A DNA stretch of 64,000 nucleotides from JBBDWJ01 sp963824095 (GCA_963824095.1 CAWGNS010000008.1:62001-126000), one strand, 5' to 3'. Shown: positions 53,305-63,333, counted from the stretch's first letter. Notes: a model not told the origin generated them from the sequence alone. Program-made: numbers and translations.

Positions 53305-54690
53305 CTAAACCAGCCGCCGCGCCTTCGCCACCTCGTCAATCGCCTGCGCCGCGACGCGGACCGCCTGATCCAGCGCCGAACGCGGAGCAATCAGCGGCGG
53401 AGCCAGTTCAAACGCCGTCCCGATGGCGTTCACCAAAACCCCCAGCTCGCGCATGCGCTTGACGACAGCCATCACGGTGTCGTCCGTAAACGCAGCCCGC
53501 GTCTTCTTGTCGCGCGTGAAGTCGACCGCAAGCCACATCCCCAGGCCGCGAACCTGCCCGACGATGGGGTGCTTCTCGAGCTCGGACTTCAGCGCATCGA
53601 GGAAGTAGGCCCCATTTTCCTTGGCGCGCGCCACCAGATTCTCGCGTTCATAAATCGCGAGGCTCGCGTTCGCGGCCGCGACCGCGCCAAGATGGCCGCC
53701 GAAGGTGTGCAGGTGCAGGAAGATCTCGACCGCGCCGGCGACCTCGGGCGTCGTCCGGATCCCACCCATCGGGGCATAGCCGGCCGTCATCGCTTTCGCC
53801 ATCGTCAGGATGTCGGGAACAATCCCGAAATGATTGACGGCGAACCATTCGCCGGTGCGTCCAAAGCCGGTGATTACCTCGTCAGCGATCAGCAGAACTT
53901 CGTACTTGGTGCAGATCTCCCGCACGCGCTGCAAATAGCTCTTCGGCGGGATCTGCACACCGTTGGCCTGCATGATCGGTTCGGCAATGAAGGCGGCGAC
54001 GTATTCGGGCCCTTCGTGCTGGATCTGCTGCTCCAGGTAGTTGGCGCAGAAGTCGGCGTAGGCTTCCTCTTCCATCCCGAAAGGATTGCGGTAGCAGGTG
54101 GGCGCCGGAATATGCGTATGCCCGGGCACCGCCGGCTCGGAGACATGCCGCATGTCGAGCCAGTCGCTGGCGCTGAGCGCCCCCATCGTCGCGCCGTGGT
54201 AAGCGTTCCAGCGCGAGATGATCTTGCGGGCGTGAGGCTTCGCGCCGCGATTGAGGTGATACTGTTTGGCAAGCTTGAACGCGGTTTCGACCGCTTCGGA
54301 GCCGCCGCTGAGAAACATCGACTTCGAAAGCGCAGTGGGCGCCAGGTGCGCCAGCCGGGCGGCAAGCCGTACCGTCGCCGGCGCCACATTGTTGCGGGTT
54401 CCCACGTAATGAACCGCGGCCAACTGCTCGGCGACGGCGCGCGCGATCTCCTGGTTCCCATAGCCAAGCGTATTGGCGCGCGTGTGCGCGGAAATCATGT
54501 CGAGATAGGTGCGGCCCCGGTTGTCATAGAGCTCCACCCCATCGCCATGCGTATAGATCTGAACGCTTTCCGCGGTAAGCCCCTGGCGGTGAACCATGGG
54601 AAGCAGACAGTAGTCCAACGCATCCTGCGCCAGATCTTCGTTGTGCGCCAGATCCTCCATCTCGCTCGGCAGTCGTTGCGGCTCGGCCAT
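53305..54690 (-). CDS. Class III aminotransferase (PLP-dependent)
   Basis: 461 residues, fold-type I PLP enzyme of the ornithine/beta-alanine aminotransferase class. Motifs: FLSGGSEAVETAFKLAKQYH, WNAYHGATMGALSASDW, LLIADEVITGFGRTGEWFAV (Asp contacting the PLP ring) and DILTMAKAMTAGYAPMGGIR with the PLP-binding Lys. ATG at 54690 with GGAGG seven bases upstream; a TTG two codons earlier lies too near the site. Probably cotranscribed with the acyl-CoA dehydrogenase, hinting at catabolism of an omega-amino or beta-amino acid, but the substrate is inference. Confidence 0.93.
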   Translation of the reverse strand: MAEPQRLPSEMEDLAHNEDLAQDALDYCLLPMVHRQGLTAESVQIYTHGDGVELYDNRGRTYLDMISAHTRANTLGYGNQEIARAVAEQLAAVHYVGTRNNVAPATVRLAARLAHLAPTALSKSMFLSGGSEAVETAFKLAKQYHLNRGAKPHARKIISRWNAYHGATMGALSASDWLDMRHVSEPAVPGHTHIPAPTCYRNPFGMEEEAYADFCANYLEQQIQHEGPEYVAAFIAEPIMQANGVQIPPKSYLQRVREICTKYEVLLIADEVITGFGRTGEWFAVNHFGIVPDILTMAKAMTAGYAPMGGIRTTPEVAGAVEIFLHLHTFGGHLGAVAAANASLAIYERENLVARAKENGAYFLDALKSELEKHPIVGQVRGLGMWLAVDFTRDKKTRAAFTDDTVMAVVKRMRELGVLVNAIGTAFELAPPLIAPRSALDQAVRVAAQAIDEVAKARRLV

Positions 54691-55237
54691 GGTCAATCCT
54701 CCTGCTCTCTCTATTCTCGCTATTTTTAGCTGCCGGCGGTGAGAGCCCTACGAGCACGTCGACCAGAGTTTGGCTTTGCCGGATACTCCCATGCGCTGCC
54801 CAAGTCCAAATCAACGTCCGCCCGCGACCGGCCTGCCCGAACGCCTGCACCCCAACCGCAGTCGCCTGGCTCGTCACCCGTGGCGTACACCTCCAGGTTT
54901 GCCGCTTCGCGATTCGATTCTTCGCGACGCAGGGCCCCGACGCTGAACCGCCCGCTGAACCGCAAACCTGCCGGCGTACGACCGATAGCTTCCCGAAACC
55001 CCATCCACAGCAAACCGGGCCGGTGACTCTCCTCGCAGCGGCGAAAACAGTAGGCGGAAGTCACAGGAGTGCAACAACCGGCGCAGTGATACAACAATCC
55101 CGGCGGCCTCGCCAGAAAGCATTCCCGCACCAGCCATATGTTACAGTCCGCTTGAGGGCACTCAGGCGTCGATACGAGCCTTGGCGCGCTGCGGACGAAA
55201 CCGCGAAAACGCCCGCGCGTGCAAAGCTTATCCTCCA
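54691..55237. other. Divergent intergenic gap, 547 bases
   Basis: Contains a family C unit (54876-54937). No gene supported. It separates divergently transcribed aminotransferase and TPR genes and should hold both promoters. Confidence 0.5.
54876..54937. repeat. Family C repeat, copy 4
   Basis: CCCGTGGCGTACACCTCCAG then GTTTGCCGC and the CGCGATTC...TTCGCGACG tail. The core has a one-base change (GTACACC for GTGAACC). Confidence 0.75.
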
Positions 55238-56692
55238 ATGACCCGCGCTACGAAACGAACCGGGCTTGACCGCTGGAGGGTCTGTCTATGCCTCGTCGTT
55301 GCGACGACGGGTTGGTCACTATGCGCCGCCGCCGAAGAACCCCTCCCGCCGCCGTTCCGCGTCGAAGACATCCAACGGTTGGGAGTGGAGCCGGCGGTCT
55401 ACGACCACATCCTCTCCCTCTACGCCGATGCGCAACAGCATCCGCGCGAGGCCGAGCCGCTGGGAAAGCTGGGCACAGCGCTGCAGGCCTACGGCATCTA
55501 CGAGTTGGCCGAGACGTGTTTTCAGCGCGCCGCCGTGTTGAGCCCAGGCTCTTTCCGCTGGCTCTATCACCTGGGGATCGTCCAAGGCTGGATGGGCCGC
55601 TACGACGCGGCGATCGCAACCATGCGCCGCGCGGCCGCGCTGGAAGCCGGCTCCGGCTTGGCGCGCCTGCGGCTTGCCGAGTACCTGCGCGATACGGGAA
55701 GAGTGGATGAAGCCGTGACAGCGTTCGAGGCGCTCACCCGGGAAAAGCCGAAGCTGGCGATCGGGCACCTGGGGCTGGGCCGTGCGTTCTCCATGCTGGG
55801 CGAGTGGAGTCAGGCCGCGCAGGCGTATCAGAGCGCGCTCGGCGTGTTCGCCGACTACGCCGCCGCGCACTACGGGCTGGGTCTGGCCTACCGTCACCTG
55901 GGGCAAATCGAAAAGGCGCAGCTCGAGATGCAAGAGTACGAGCGTACCAAGCCCTTGACGCAGCCCTCCGAAGACCCCTTCGTCGCCGCCATCACCAAGA
56001 TTGCCCAGGGCAGCCTCACCGAATTCGCCGAAGGCTCGCTGTACATCCGGCAGGGGCAGATGCAAAAGGCCGCAGCGGCGTTCGAGCGCGCCCTCGAATC
56101 GAACCCGCAGCTCGTATTAGCCCACACCAATCTGATCGTGATCTACGCGAAGCTGGGCCAGATGAAGAATGCGGAGCGTCACTTCCGGGAGGCTCTGGCG
56201 ATCGCCCCGGGCTCGATCGAGGCCTACATGAATTGGGCGTCGGTGCTCGTTCTCCAGCACAAACCGGCGGAGGCAATCAGCGCGCTTTCCAAAGCGGTCG
56301 GGCTCAATCCGTACTACGCCGAAGCGCACGTGCAGCTCGGCTCGCTTCTGGAGGAATCGGGCCGGCGCGCCGAGGCTCTCGAACAGTACGACTTGGCCTT
56401 GCAAAACGATCCCACCCATCGCCAGGCACACTACCTGCTGGGCCGCCTGCTGGTGCAAAGCGGCAAGCTGCAGGAAGGCATCACGCATCTGCTTGCAACC
56501 ATCGCCGTTGACGATGAAAAGACTCCCGTTTGCCTGCAAACGCTGGCGGCGGCCTATCGCTACGCCGGGCAGCTCGAGCAGGCGCGCACTTACCTCGAGC
56601 GCGCCTACCAGAAGGCCGACGAAAGGGGAATGGAGCAACTGGCGGCCCAACTCAAGCGGGAAGTCCAGAGCCTTCCCGCGCATACGCAGTGA
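55238..56692 (+). CDS. Exported tetratricopeptide repeat protein
   Basis: 484 residues. Signal peptide (WRVCLCLVVATTGWSLCAAA), then about ten TPR units spread over residues 60-470. Examples are WLYHLGIVQGWMGRYDAAIA, HYGLGLAYRHLGQIEKAQLE, AHTNLIVIYAKLGQMKNAER and AHVQLGSLLEESGRRAEALE. TPR arrays bind partner proteins. The stop overlaps the start of the next gene (TGATG), so the two products are made together and probably act together in the periplasm. No enzyme domain. Confidence 0.88.
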   Translation: MTRATKRTGLDRWRVCLCLVVATTGWSLCAAAEEPLPPPFRVEDIQRLGVEPAVYDHILSLYADAQQHPREAEPLGKLGTALQAYGIYELAETCFQRAAVLSPGSFRWLYHLGIVQGWMGRYDAAIATMRRAAALEAGSGLARLRLAEYLRDTGRVDEAVTAFEALTREKPKLAIGHLGLGRAFSMLGEWSQAAQAYQSALGVFADYAAAHYGLGLAYRHLGQIEKAQLEMQEYERTKPLTQPSEDPFVAAITKIAQGSLTEFAEGSLYIRQGQMQKAAAAFERALESNPQLVLAHTNLIVIYAKLGQMKNAERHFREALAIAPGSIEAYMNWASVLVLQHKPAEAISALSKAVGLNPYYAEAHVQLGSLLEESGRRAEALEQYDLALQNDPTHRQAHYLLGRLLVQSGKLQEGITHLLATIAVDDEKTPVCLQTLAAAYRYAGQLEQARTYLERAYQKADERGMEQLAAQLKREVQSLPAHTQ

Positions 56693-58470
56693 TGCCCAAT
56701 CCCATATCCTTCGCCCGCAACCGAACAAGACGCCGCCGGCCGCCCAACCTCCCCGCCCTGTTGCTGGCTTGCGCCAGCCTGAGCGGGTTCGTCTCGCCGG
56801 CGCAGGCCGCCGAGGCTCTCTTCCGGGAAGCCGCCGAAGAGACCGGGCTGGCGTTTCGCCATTTCACGGGAGCGACCGGCGCCTATCTCACGCCGGAAAT
56901 CATGGGCTCAGGCGTGGCGCTGCTGGACTACGACGGCGATGGCGATCTCGATGTTTACCTGCTCCAAGGCACCATCCTCGAAAGTGGCAAGTCCTCTGGC
57001 GATGCGCTCTTTCCCCCGCCAAAAGAACATTGGCCGGGCAATCGCCTGTTCCGCAACGAGCTGGTCGAGTCCGGGAAATTGCGATTCACCGACGTGACCG
57101 AGCAGGCGCACGTCGCCGGGAACGGCACGTACGCGATGGGCGTGGCGGTGGGCGACTACGACAACGACGGCGATCCGGATCTGTTCGTGTCGAATTTCGG
57201 CGCCAACCTGCTCTATCGCAACAACGGCGATGGAACCTTCAGCGACGTCACCAAGAAGGCGGGCGTCGGCGACGGCGCTTTTGGAGCCAGCGCCGCGTTT
57301 GTGGACTACGACCGCGACGGCGACCTCGACCTGTTCGTCACGCGCTACTTCGCGCTCACCGTTGCCGGCAACCGCGCCTGCTACAACGACGCCGGCGCGC
57401 GCGACTACTGCGGACCCGGCGAATATCCGCCGCTACCCGACCGCCTCTACCGCAACGACGGCAACGGGCGGTTTGTCGACGTCACACGCGAATCGGGAAT
57501 CGGCGCCGCGTTTGGAAACGGGCTGGGAGTCGTGAGCGCCGATTTCAACGGCGATGGCTGGCCCGACATCTACGTCGCCAATGACAAGACGCCCAATCAA
57601 CTTTGGATCAACCAGCACAACGGCCGCTTCGAGGATCAGGCGCTGATCTCCGGCTGCGCCTACAACGGAGACGCCCGGGCGGAAGCGGGCATGGGGATTA
57701 CCGCCGCCGATTTCGACGGCGACGGCGACGAGGATTTGTTTGTCACTCACCTGCGCGGCGAAACCAACACTCTTTATGTCAACGACGGCTCGGGCCTGTT
57801 CGACGACACGACATCGATCTGGGGTCTGGCCCACACCAGCGTTCCTTTCACCAGCTTCGGAACCCTCTGGTTTGACTATGACAACGACGGTAGGCTCGAC
57901 CTGTTCATCGCCAACGGCGAGGTGAAGGCGCTCCATGCTGCCGCGGACCCGCGGTTTCCCTACGCCCAGACGAATCAGCTGTTCCACAACAACGGGTCCG
58001 CGTTCGAGGAAACCACCGAACGCGGCGGTCCCGACTTCCAGCGCGCCGAAGTCAGCCGCGGCGCCGCGTTCGGCGACATCGACAACGATGGCGATATCGA
58101 CATCGTCGTCTCGAACGCCAACGGACCCGTGCGTCTGTTGTTGAATGAAACCGGATCCCGCCGGCATTGGCTGCTGGTGCGGCTCGAGGCCACGAGCGCG
58201 CAGCGTGACGCGTACGGAGCGCGGGTTGGTCTGATCCGCAAGGGAAAGCCGGTGGTCTGGCGCCGCGCCGGAGCCGACGGCAGCTATCTCAGCGCAAACG
58301 ATCCGCGCATCCACTTTGGGCTGGGAGAGGACGTCGAGGCGGCCAAGCCGGAGAAGCTGGTGGTCGTATGGCCCGGCGGCTCGCGGGAAAGCTTCGGAAT
58401 CGGCGAGACCGATCGCGTCGTCACTTTGCGCAAGGGCCAGGGCCGCGCGGAGGAAAGCGCCGCCCCTTGA
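56692..58470 (+). CDS. CRTAC1/ASPIC-UnbV family beta-propeller protein
   Basis: 592 residues. Signal peptide ending AQAAEA, then seven FG-GAP/VCBS-type calcium loops of the form DYDGDGDLDVYLL, DYDNDGDPDLFVS, DYDRDGDLDLFVT, DFNGDGWPDIYVA, DFDGDGDEDLFVT, DYDNDGRLDLFIA and DIDNDGDIDIVVS. That gives a seven-bladed propeller. The C-terminal ASPIC/UnbV domain follows (HWLLVRLEATSAQRDAYGAR, then VWRRAGADGSYLS and VVWPGGSRESF). Such proteins are secreted and abundant in Acidobacteriota and related soil bacteria; function unclear, probably calcium-stabilised binding. Coupled to the TPR gene upstream. Confidence 0.92.
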   Translation: MPNPISFARNRTRRRRPPNLPALLLACASLSGFVSPAQAAEALFREAAEETGLAFRHFTGATGAYLTPEIMGSGVALLDYDGDGDLDVYLLQGTILESGKSSGDALFPPPKEHWPGNRLFRNELVESGKLRFTDVTEQAHVAGNGTYAMGVAVGDYDNDGDPDLFVSNFGANLLYRNNGDGTFSDVTKKAGVGDGAFGASAAFVDYDRDGDLDLFVTRYFALTVAGNRACYNDAGARDYCGPGEYPPLPDRLYRNDGNGRFVDVTRESGIGAAFGNGLGVVSADFNGDGWPDIYVANDKTPNQLWINQHNGRFEDQALISGCAYNGDARAEAGMGITAADFDGDGDEDLFVTHLRGETNTLYVNDGSGLFDDTTSIWGLAHTSVPFTSFGTLWFDYDNDGRLDLFIANGEVKALHAAADPRFPYAQTNQLFHNNGSAFEETTERGGPDFQRAEVSRGAAFGDIDNDGDIDIVVSNANGPVRLLLNETGSRRHWLLVRLEATSAQRDAYGARVGLIRKGKPVVWRRAGADGSYLSANDPRIHFGLGEDVEAAKPEKLVVVWPGGSRESFGIGETDRVVTLRKGQGRAEESAAP

Positions 58471-58496
58471 TTCGGAAGCCGTTCGCCCGGGACGAG

Positions 58497-59747
58497 CTAG
58501 TCCGGGACAATCGGATTCGAGACGGAGGCGTTCGGGACAGTCGCCGTCGAACCGTTCTGCCGCTCCAGAATCTCCGAGTACATCTTCTCGAGCAGCGTGG
58601 CGTCGGAGAGACATTTCCGGAAGGCCAGAGAGGCGGCGCCTCGCAAGCGGATGTCGAGCCCCAGCCCGCTGACGGTAATCTTCACGCCTTCGAGTAACTC
58701 GGGCACGGTGTTGCGCCGCAGCTCCTCGTGGATGTAAGGCATCAGGACGTCTTCGCCGCTGATCGCATCGCCACCCAGGATGATGATCTCGGGATTGAGC
58801 AGATTGATGGCCCAGGAAAAGCCGCGCCCCAGCGCCCGGCCGGCCCGGCCCACGGCTTCGACCGCACAGCGGTCTCCCTGGCGCGCCTTCTCGAAAACGT
58901 CGGTCACGCGCATCGAATGATCTTCCAACCCAAGCCCGGCCCGTTCGCGATATTGGCGCACAATGTTCGGGCTGGAAGCGATCGCTTCCAGGCAGCCTCG
59001 TTGTCCGCAGTTGCACAGGTCGTCGGCGGCCGGGTCGACTTTGCAGTGGCCCAACTCGCCCGACATGTCTCGCCAGCCGTGCACGGCCTTGCCACCCAGA
59101 AAAATGCCGACGCCGATACCGCGCTCGACGATGACGAACAGGCCGCTCTCGTGCTGCTGCGCGCAGCCCAGCCAGCGTTCCGCCAACACGCAGGTGCGTT
59201 GATCGTGCTCGAAGAAGATGGGGTAGTCGAGGCACCTTCCCAGCTCTTGGACAAAGGGAAACTTTCGCCACCCCAGGTTGAACGCGGTCAGCCGCCCCTG
59301 TTCGTCGAGCACGCCGGGATGGCTTACGCCGATGGCCAGCACGCGCCCCGCCTGTCTGGCATCCAGATCGCGCAGCACGCGGCGGACTCCGTCCGGGATC
59401 CTGCCTACCGATAAGGGTTCGCCGAACTCGAAATCCTCTTCCCAGCGGCAGCGAATGTCGCCCACGAAGTTGGTCAGGGCGAACCGCATGCGGGTGCCTT
59501 CCAGATCGACCGCTACGAAATAGCCGGTCTCGCCGTTGAGGTTGAACACCTCGCGGGGCCGGCCCCCGTTGGACTGCAGCTCGCCGATTTTCTGGATCGC
59601 CCCGTTTTGCAGCAGCAGTCGAAGCGCATGGCTGACGCTGGCCGGGTTCAGGCCAGTCGCCTCGATCAAGTCGGCGCGCGTCATGGTGTGCCGCGTATAA
59701 AGAACTCGCAGGATCTCACGCAGCCAATGATTGGCCACCCTAGGCAT
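58497..59747 (-). CDS. ROK-family transcriptional regulator
   Basis: 416 residues. N-terminal winged helix-turn-helix (ILRVLYTRHTMTRADLIEAT, LNPASVSHALRLLLQNG) joined to a ROK sugar-kinase-like domain. The ROK zinc/sugar motif is MSGELGHCKVDP with CNCGQRGCLEAIAS, and the second signature is GRGFSWAINLLNPEIIILGG. Of the NagC/XylR (Mlc) type, so it probably binds DNA until a sugar or sugar phosphate binds. Divergent from the TonB-dependent receptor gene with a 319-base gap containing an inverted repeat and a strong promoter, which suggests control of that receptor. ATP-site loop near the middle (GIGVGIFLGGKAVHG). Confidence 0.92.
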   Translation of the reverse strand: MPRVANHWLREILRVLYTRHTMTRADLIEATGLNPASVSHALRLLLQNGAIQKIGELQSNGGRPREVFNLNGETGYFVAVDLEGTRMRFALTNFVGDIRCRWEEDFEFGEPLSVGRIPDGVRRVLRDLDARQAGRVLAIGVSHPGVLDEQGRLTAFNLGWRKFPFVQELGRCLDYPIFFEHDQRTCVLAERWLGCAQQHESGLFVIVERGIGVGIFLGGKAVHGWRDMSGELGHCKVDPAADDLCNCGQRGCLEAIASSPNIVRQYRERAGLGLEDHSMRVTDVFEKARQGDRCAVEAVGRAGRALGRGFSWAINLLNPEIIILGGDAISGEDVLMPYIHEELRRNTVPELLEGVKITVSGLGLDIRLRGAASLAFRKCLSDATLLEKMYSEILERQNGSTATVPNASVSNPIVPD

Positions 59748-59853
59748 CGTGGCCCTCGCAGAAAAATTCCATCTGAGTATCTTCTCATACCCGCGTACGG
59801 ATCAGGGTCAAAAGCGTTGCCAACGGAGTATATAATTGGCTTTCGTTACACTT

Positions 59854-59900
59854 CCTTGTATCTCTTCGGGCCTGCGATACACATCACATTGAATACAAGG
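59854..59900. promoter_or_regulatory. Inverted repeat, candidate ROK operator
   Basis: CCTTGTAT (59854-59861) and ATACAAGG (59893-59900) are exact reverse complements 31 bases apart, in the AT-rich gap between the ROK regulator and the receptor gene. The spacing suits looping or two half-sites; binding is not shown. Confidence 0.45.
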
Positions 59901-59979
59901 TAGTTAATGATTGTTTTTGGTATGTTTGCACGTCCCAAATCAACGTTGTTACAAGCTGTAGCCAAAGCATATCTTTTGC

Positions 59980-60008
59980 TTGACAATATAAGGTCGCCAT
60001 TGTATAAG
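59980..60008 (+). promoter_or_regulatory. Sigma-70-type promoter of the TonB-dependent receptor
   Basis: TTGACA (59980-59985), 17-base spacer, TATAAG (60003-60008). The -35 is consensus, the spacing ideal and the -10 one base off. It lies about 60 bases before the receptor ATG, the strongest promoter match in the window. Confidence 0.8.
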
Positions 60009-60066
60009 GGGAGATACTCTGACCCGACGGGCCAAGCGCTATCGGGTTGTTCACTGAGGGGGAACT

Positions 60067-63000
60067 ATGAAGTTTGGTTGGTTGAAGGCGCGGCAGACAC
60101 TGTCGAGCCTTCCTATGTTGAACGCAATCGTCCTGATCGGTCTGCTTGCGTTGGGAATGGGCATTCCGCTGTGGGCGCAGGAGGGCCTTTCCACCATACG
60201 CGGCACGGTCGCCGATTCCAGTGGAGCGGTGGTCCCGGGCGCGACCATCCGCGCGACCGAAGTGCAAACCGGCGTTACCGCCCGCGAAGCGACATCCGAC
60301 GAACAGGGCAATTTCGAAATGCCCGGGCTAAAACGGGGGACCTACCGGGTGACCATCTCCCAAACGGGGTTCAAAACCTATGTGGCCGAGGACCTGCGGC
60401 TACAGGCCGACCAGATCCAGCGCGTGGATGCGGCGCTCGAAGTCGGCGAGGTGACCACGGAAGTCAATGTCAGCGCCGCCGCCACCGCCATCGAAACCGA
60501 GCAGGGCAAGATCGCCGCCGATTTCAGCGGCAAAACCTATCAGGAGTTTCCGCTGCCGGCCAACGCCTTTTCGGGGACCTACGGTGTTCTGGCGGTGATG
60601 CCCAACGTGCAGCGCGAGTCGGGAGACTGGGGAACCCCGATGCTCGCCGGTCAATCCCAGTCGCAGATGGCGCAGGACGGCATCAAGGAAGAGACACTGA
60701 ACAGCCAGACGGTCAACATGGAAGCCGTCGAGGAACTCAAACTGGTCAGCGTCAACAACACGGCCGAATACGCCCGGCCGGGATATTTCGACACGATCAC
60801 CAAGAGCGGCAACAACGAATTCCACGGTTTGGCCTCCTACTACCACCGCAACTCGGCCCTCGGAGCGCGCAGCTACTTCGAGCCGGAAAAGACGTTTGAC
60901 CTCTATCACACCTTCAACCTGAGCGCCTCAGGTCCGATCATTAAGAACAAGACGTTTTTCTACGCCCTGTGGAACGGCGAGCGCATCCCCGGTTCTTCGT
61001 TCAAGGTGACGACCGTTCCCACTCAGCAGTTCCGCAATGGAGATTTCTCGCAACTGCTTGACGTCAGCAGCCCGATCACGATCACCGACCCGCTGACCGG
61101 CGAGCCGTTTCCCAACAACGTGATTCCCCAGAACCGCTTGAGCGGCGTGACGCAGCAGGTGCAGGATGAATTTCTGCCGCTACCCAACCTGGGCGCCGCC
61201 GGCGCGCTGTCGCGGAACTTCTCGTGGGTGCACCCCTATCCGGGCGATCAGTACTACGCCGACGTGTTCTCGGTGCGCGTCGACCACAACTTCAACAGCA
61301 AGAACTCGATGTACGGCCGCATCCAGAGCTACCTGCCGCGCTACGTACTCTCGGGCAACTATCCCGCCTCGGTCTGGACGCGGACGCGACAGAGCTACTC
61401 CTGGGTTTTGCGCGACACGCAGGTGTTTTCGCCCGCCCTCATCAACACGGTGACTTTTGGGGGCAACCGCGACCGTTACGTCGACGGAGAGCAAGTCGAC
61501 GGCGTGCAGCCGGGGTCGGGCGCCGATATCGTCAACCAGCTCGGCTTGACGGGAGTGAACCCGCAAGGACTGTCGACACCGCAAGGTTCTCCCGTCTTCA
61601 ATATCGACGGCTATAGCTCGATTCAGATCCGCCCCGGGGGCATCTCGATTCCCGGCAAGAACTTCACTTTCGCCGATTCGTTGAGCTGGGCCACGGGCAA
61701 ACACGTCGTCAAGATCGGCGGCGAGTTGCGCACCTATCGCGACTTGAACGGCCAGGTTCCCAACGACAACTATGGGAACTACAGCTTCAACGGTTCCATG
61801 ACCGGTTACGGCTACGCCGACTTCATGCTGGGTATTCCCTACCAGAGCAGCCGCCTGGATCCGTTCGTCAACCGCGTCCGTACCTCCAAAGAACTCGGCA
61901 TGTTCATCACCGATACCTACAAGCTGACCAGCCGTTTGACGCTGGATATCGGCCTGCGCTGGGACCGCTTCAGTGCTGCGACCTATGATGACGGCCTGAT
62001 GTTCAACTGGAACCCCGGCTCCGGCGATGTCGTCGTTCCCAGTGGCGCGACTTCCTCGGTAAGTCCGCTCTATCCCGCGAACATCAATGTGGTTTCCGGC
62101 CAGGCGGTACCGAATCCGGATAACAACAACTTCGTGCCGCGCGTTGCCTTCGCCTACCGCATCACCGACAAGATGGTCGTTCGCGGCGGCTATGGTATCT
62201 TCAACGAGTTCCTGGGCCCCTTCAGCCGCCTCAACAGCGGCGGGCCTTTCTCGATCACCGAAACCTACTTCAATGACATCCAGAACGGAGCGCCATTGTT
62301 TGCGCTCCCCGATGGGTTCCCGGCCGGCCTCAATCCCGAAGAGGTCCCCTCGCAAAGCGTGACCGGCTATCCGCTCGACACCAAAAACGGCAAGATTCAC
62401 CAGTTCAACGTCACCCTGGAGCGCCAGATCGGCGACTTCGGTATCCGCACCTCCTACATCGGTTCGCGCAACCGCGGCATGAACTACAACGTGTCGATCA
62501 ACAAGCCGGCGGCGAGCCTGATTCCCTTCTCCGCCGACCGCCGCCCCTACTCGCAGTTCGTCAACCTCACCTTTCCGCGCAACGACGGCAAGGAGAACTA
62601 CGATTCGCTCAGCGCCGAGGTCAACCGCCGGGTCGGCCTGGTGACCCTCAACGCTCACTGGACCTGGGCTCACCAGATGTCCACGATGCTCAATACCGAA
62701 GATCCCCAGAACACGCAGTTGTGGAACCGCGAGTTCACGGCCAAACACCGTTTCGTGTTCAATGCCATCTGGCGGCTGCCTTTCGGGCACGGCATGCCTT
62801 ATTTGTCCAACGTTTCGCACGGCGTCGATCGCGTGGTCGGCGGCTGGCGCATCGCCTGGGTCACCTACCTGCAGACCGGGCAGTATTTCACGCCGAGCTT
62901 CTCGGGCGCCGACCCTTCAAACACCAACTCGTTCGGGGGCCAACCCGATCGCATCTGCGACGGCAACCTGCCGACCGGCGAACGCACCATCGATCACTGG

Positions 63001-63309
63001 TTTGACACCGGCTGCTTCGTGGCGCCGCCGGCGGGCCGTTTCGGCAACAGCGGCGTCAACGTTCTGGAAGGCCCCGGACTCAACGTCCACAACATGACCG
63101 TCGTCAAGGAGGTCGCCCTCACCGAGAGAACTTCCTTCGACCTGATGTGGCTGGTCTCCAACGTGTTCAACCACCCCAACTTCCTGTATCCCTCCGCCAA
63201 CATCTCCGTGCCCGGTTCGGCCGGAGTCATCAGCTCGGTTCCCGGCTCTTTCGACGCCGAAAAAGCGGGGCCGCGGCTGATGGAAATTCGCGTCCGGTTG
63301 AGATGGTAG
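60067..63309 (+). CDS. TonB-dependent receptor with carboxypeptidase-regulatory-like domain (Oar-like)
   Basis: 1080 residues, outer membrane. Signal peptide (LNAIVLIGLLALGMGIPLWA), then a carboxypeptidase-regulatory beta-sandwich (STIRGTVADSSGAVVPGATI to about residue 125), a plug region (QSQMAQDGIKEETLNSQTVN, VSVNNTAEYARPGYFDTITK) and a 22-strand barrel to the end (MEIRVRLRW, aromatic final residue as in outer-membrane proteins). The group is greatly expanded in Acidobacteriota and is thought to import glycans or their breakdown products. GGGGAACT before the ATG. Monocistronic: own promoter and intrinsic terminator. Divergent ROK regulator suggests induction by a sugar. Confidence 0.94.
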   Translation: MKFGWLKARQTLSSLPMLNAIVLIGLLALGMGIPLWAQEGLSTIRGTVADSSGAVVPGATIRATEVQTGVTAREATSDEQGNFEMPGLKRGTYRVTISQTGFKTYVAEDLRLQADQIQRVDAALEVGEVTTEVNVSAAATAIETEQGKIAADFSGKTYQEFPLPANAFSGTYGVLAVMPNVQRESGDWGTPMLAGQSQSQMAQDGIKEETLNSQTVNMEAVEELKLVSVNNTAEYARPGYFDTITKSGNNEFHGLASYYHRNSALGARSYFEPEKTFDLYHTFNLSASGPIIKNKTFFYALWNGERIPGSSFKVTTVPTQQFRNGDFSQLLDVSSPITITDPLTGEPFPNNVIPQNRLSGVTQQVQDEFLPLPNLGAAGALSRNFSWVHPYPGDQYYADVFSVRVDHNFNSKNSMYGRIQSYLPRYVLSGNYPASVWTRTRQSYSWVLRDTQVFSPALINTVTFGGNRDRYVDGEQVDGVQPGSGADIVNQLGLTGVNPQGLSTPQGSPVFNIDGYSSIQIRPGGISIPGKNFTFADSLSWATGKHVVKIGGELRTYRDLNGQVPNDNYGNYSFNGSMTGYGYADFMLGIPYQSSRLDPFVNRVRTSKELGMFITDTYKLTSRLTLDIGLRWDRFSAATYDDGLMFNWNPGSGDVVVPSGATSSVSPLYPANINVVSGQAVPNPDNNNFVPRVAFAYRITDKMVVRGGYGIFNEFLGPFSRLNSGGPFSITETYFNDIQNGAPLFALPDGFPAGLNPEEVPSQSVTGYPLDTKNGKIHQFNVTLERQIGDFGIRTSYIGSRNRGMNYNVSINKPAASLIPFSADRRPYSQFVNLTFPRNDGKENYDSLSAEVNRRVGLVTLNAHWTWAHQMSTMLNTEDPQNTQLWNREFTAKHRFVFNAIWRLPFGHGMPYLSNVSHGVDRVVGGWRIAWVTYLQTGQYFTPSFSGADPSNTNSFGGQPDRICDGNLPTGERTIDHWFDTGCFVAPPAGRFGNSGVNVLEGPGLNVHNMTVVKEVALTERTSFDLMWLVSNVFNHPNFLYPSANISVPGSAGVISSVPGSFDAEKAGPRLMEIRVRLRW

Positions 63310-63333
63310 ACAATCGGATGGGTTAGCCCCTTT

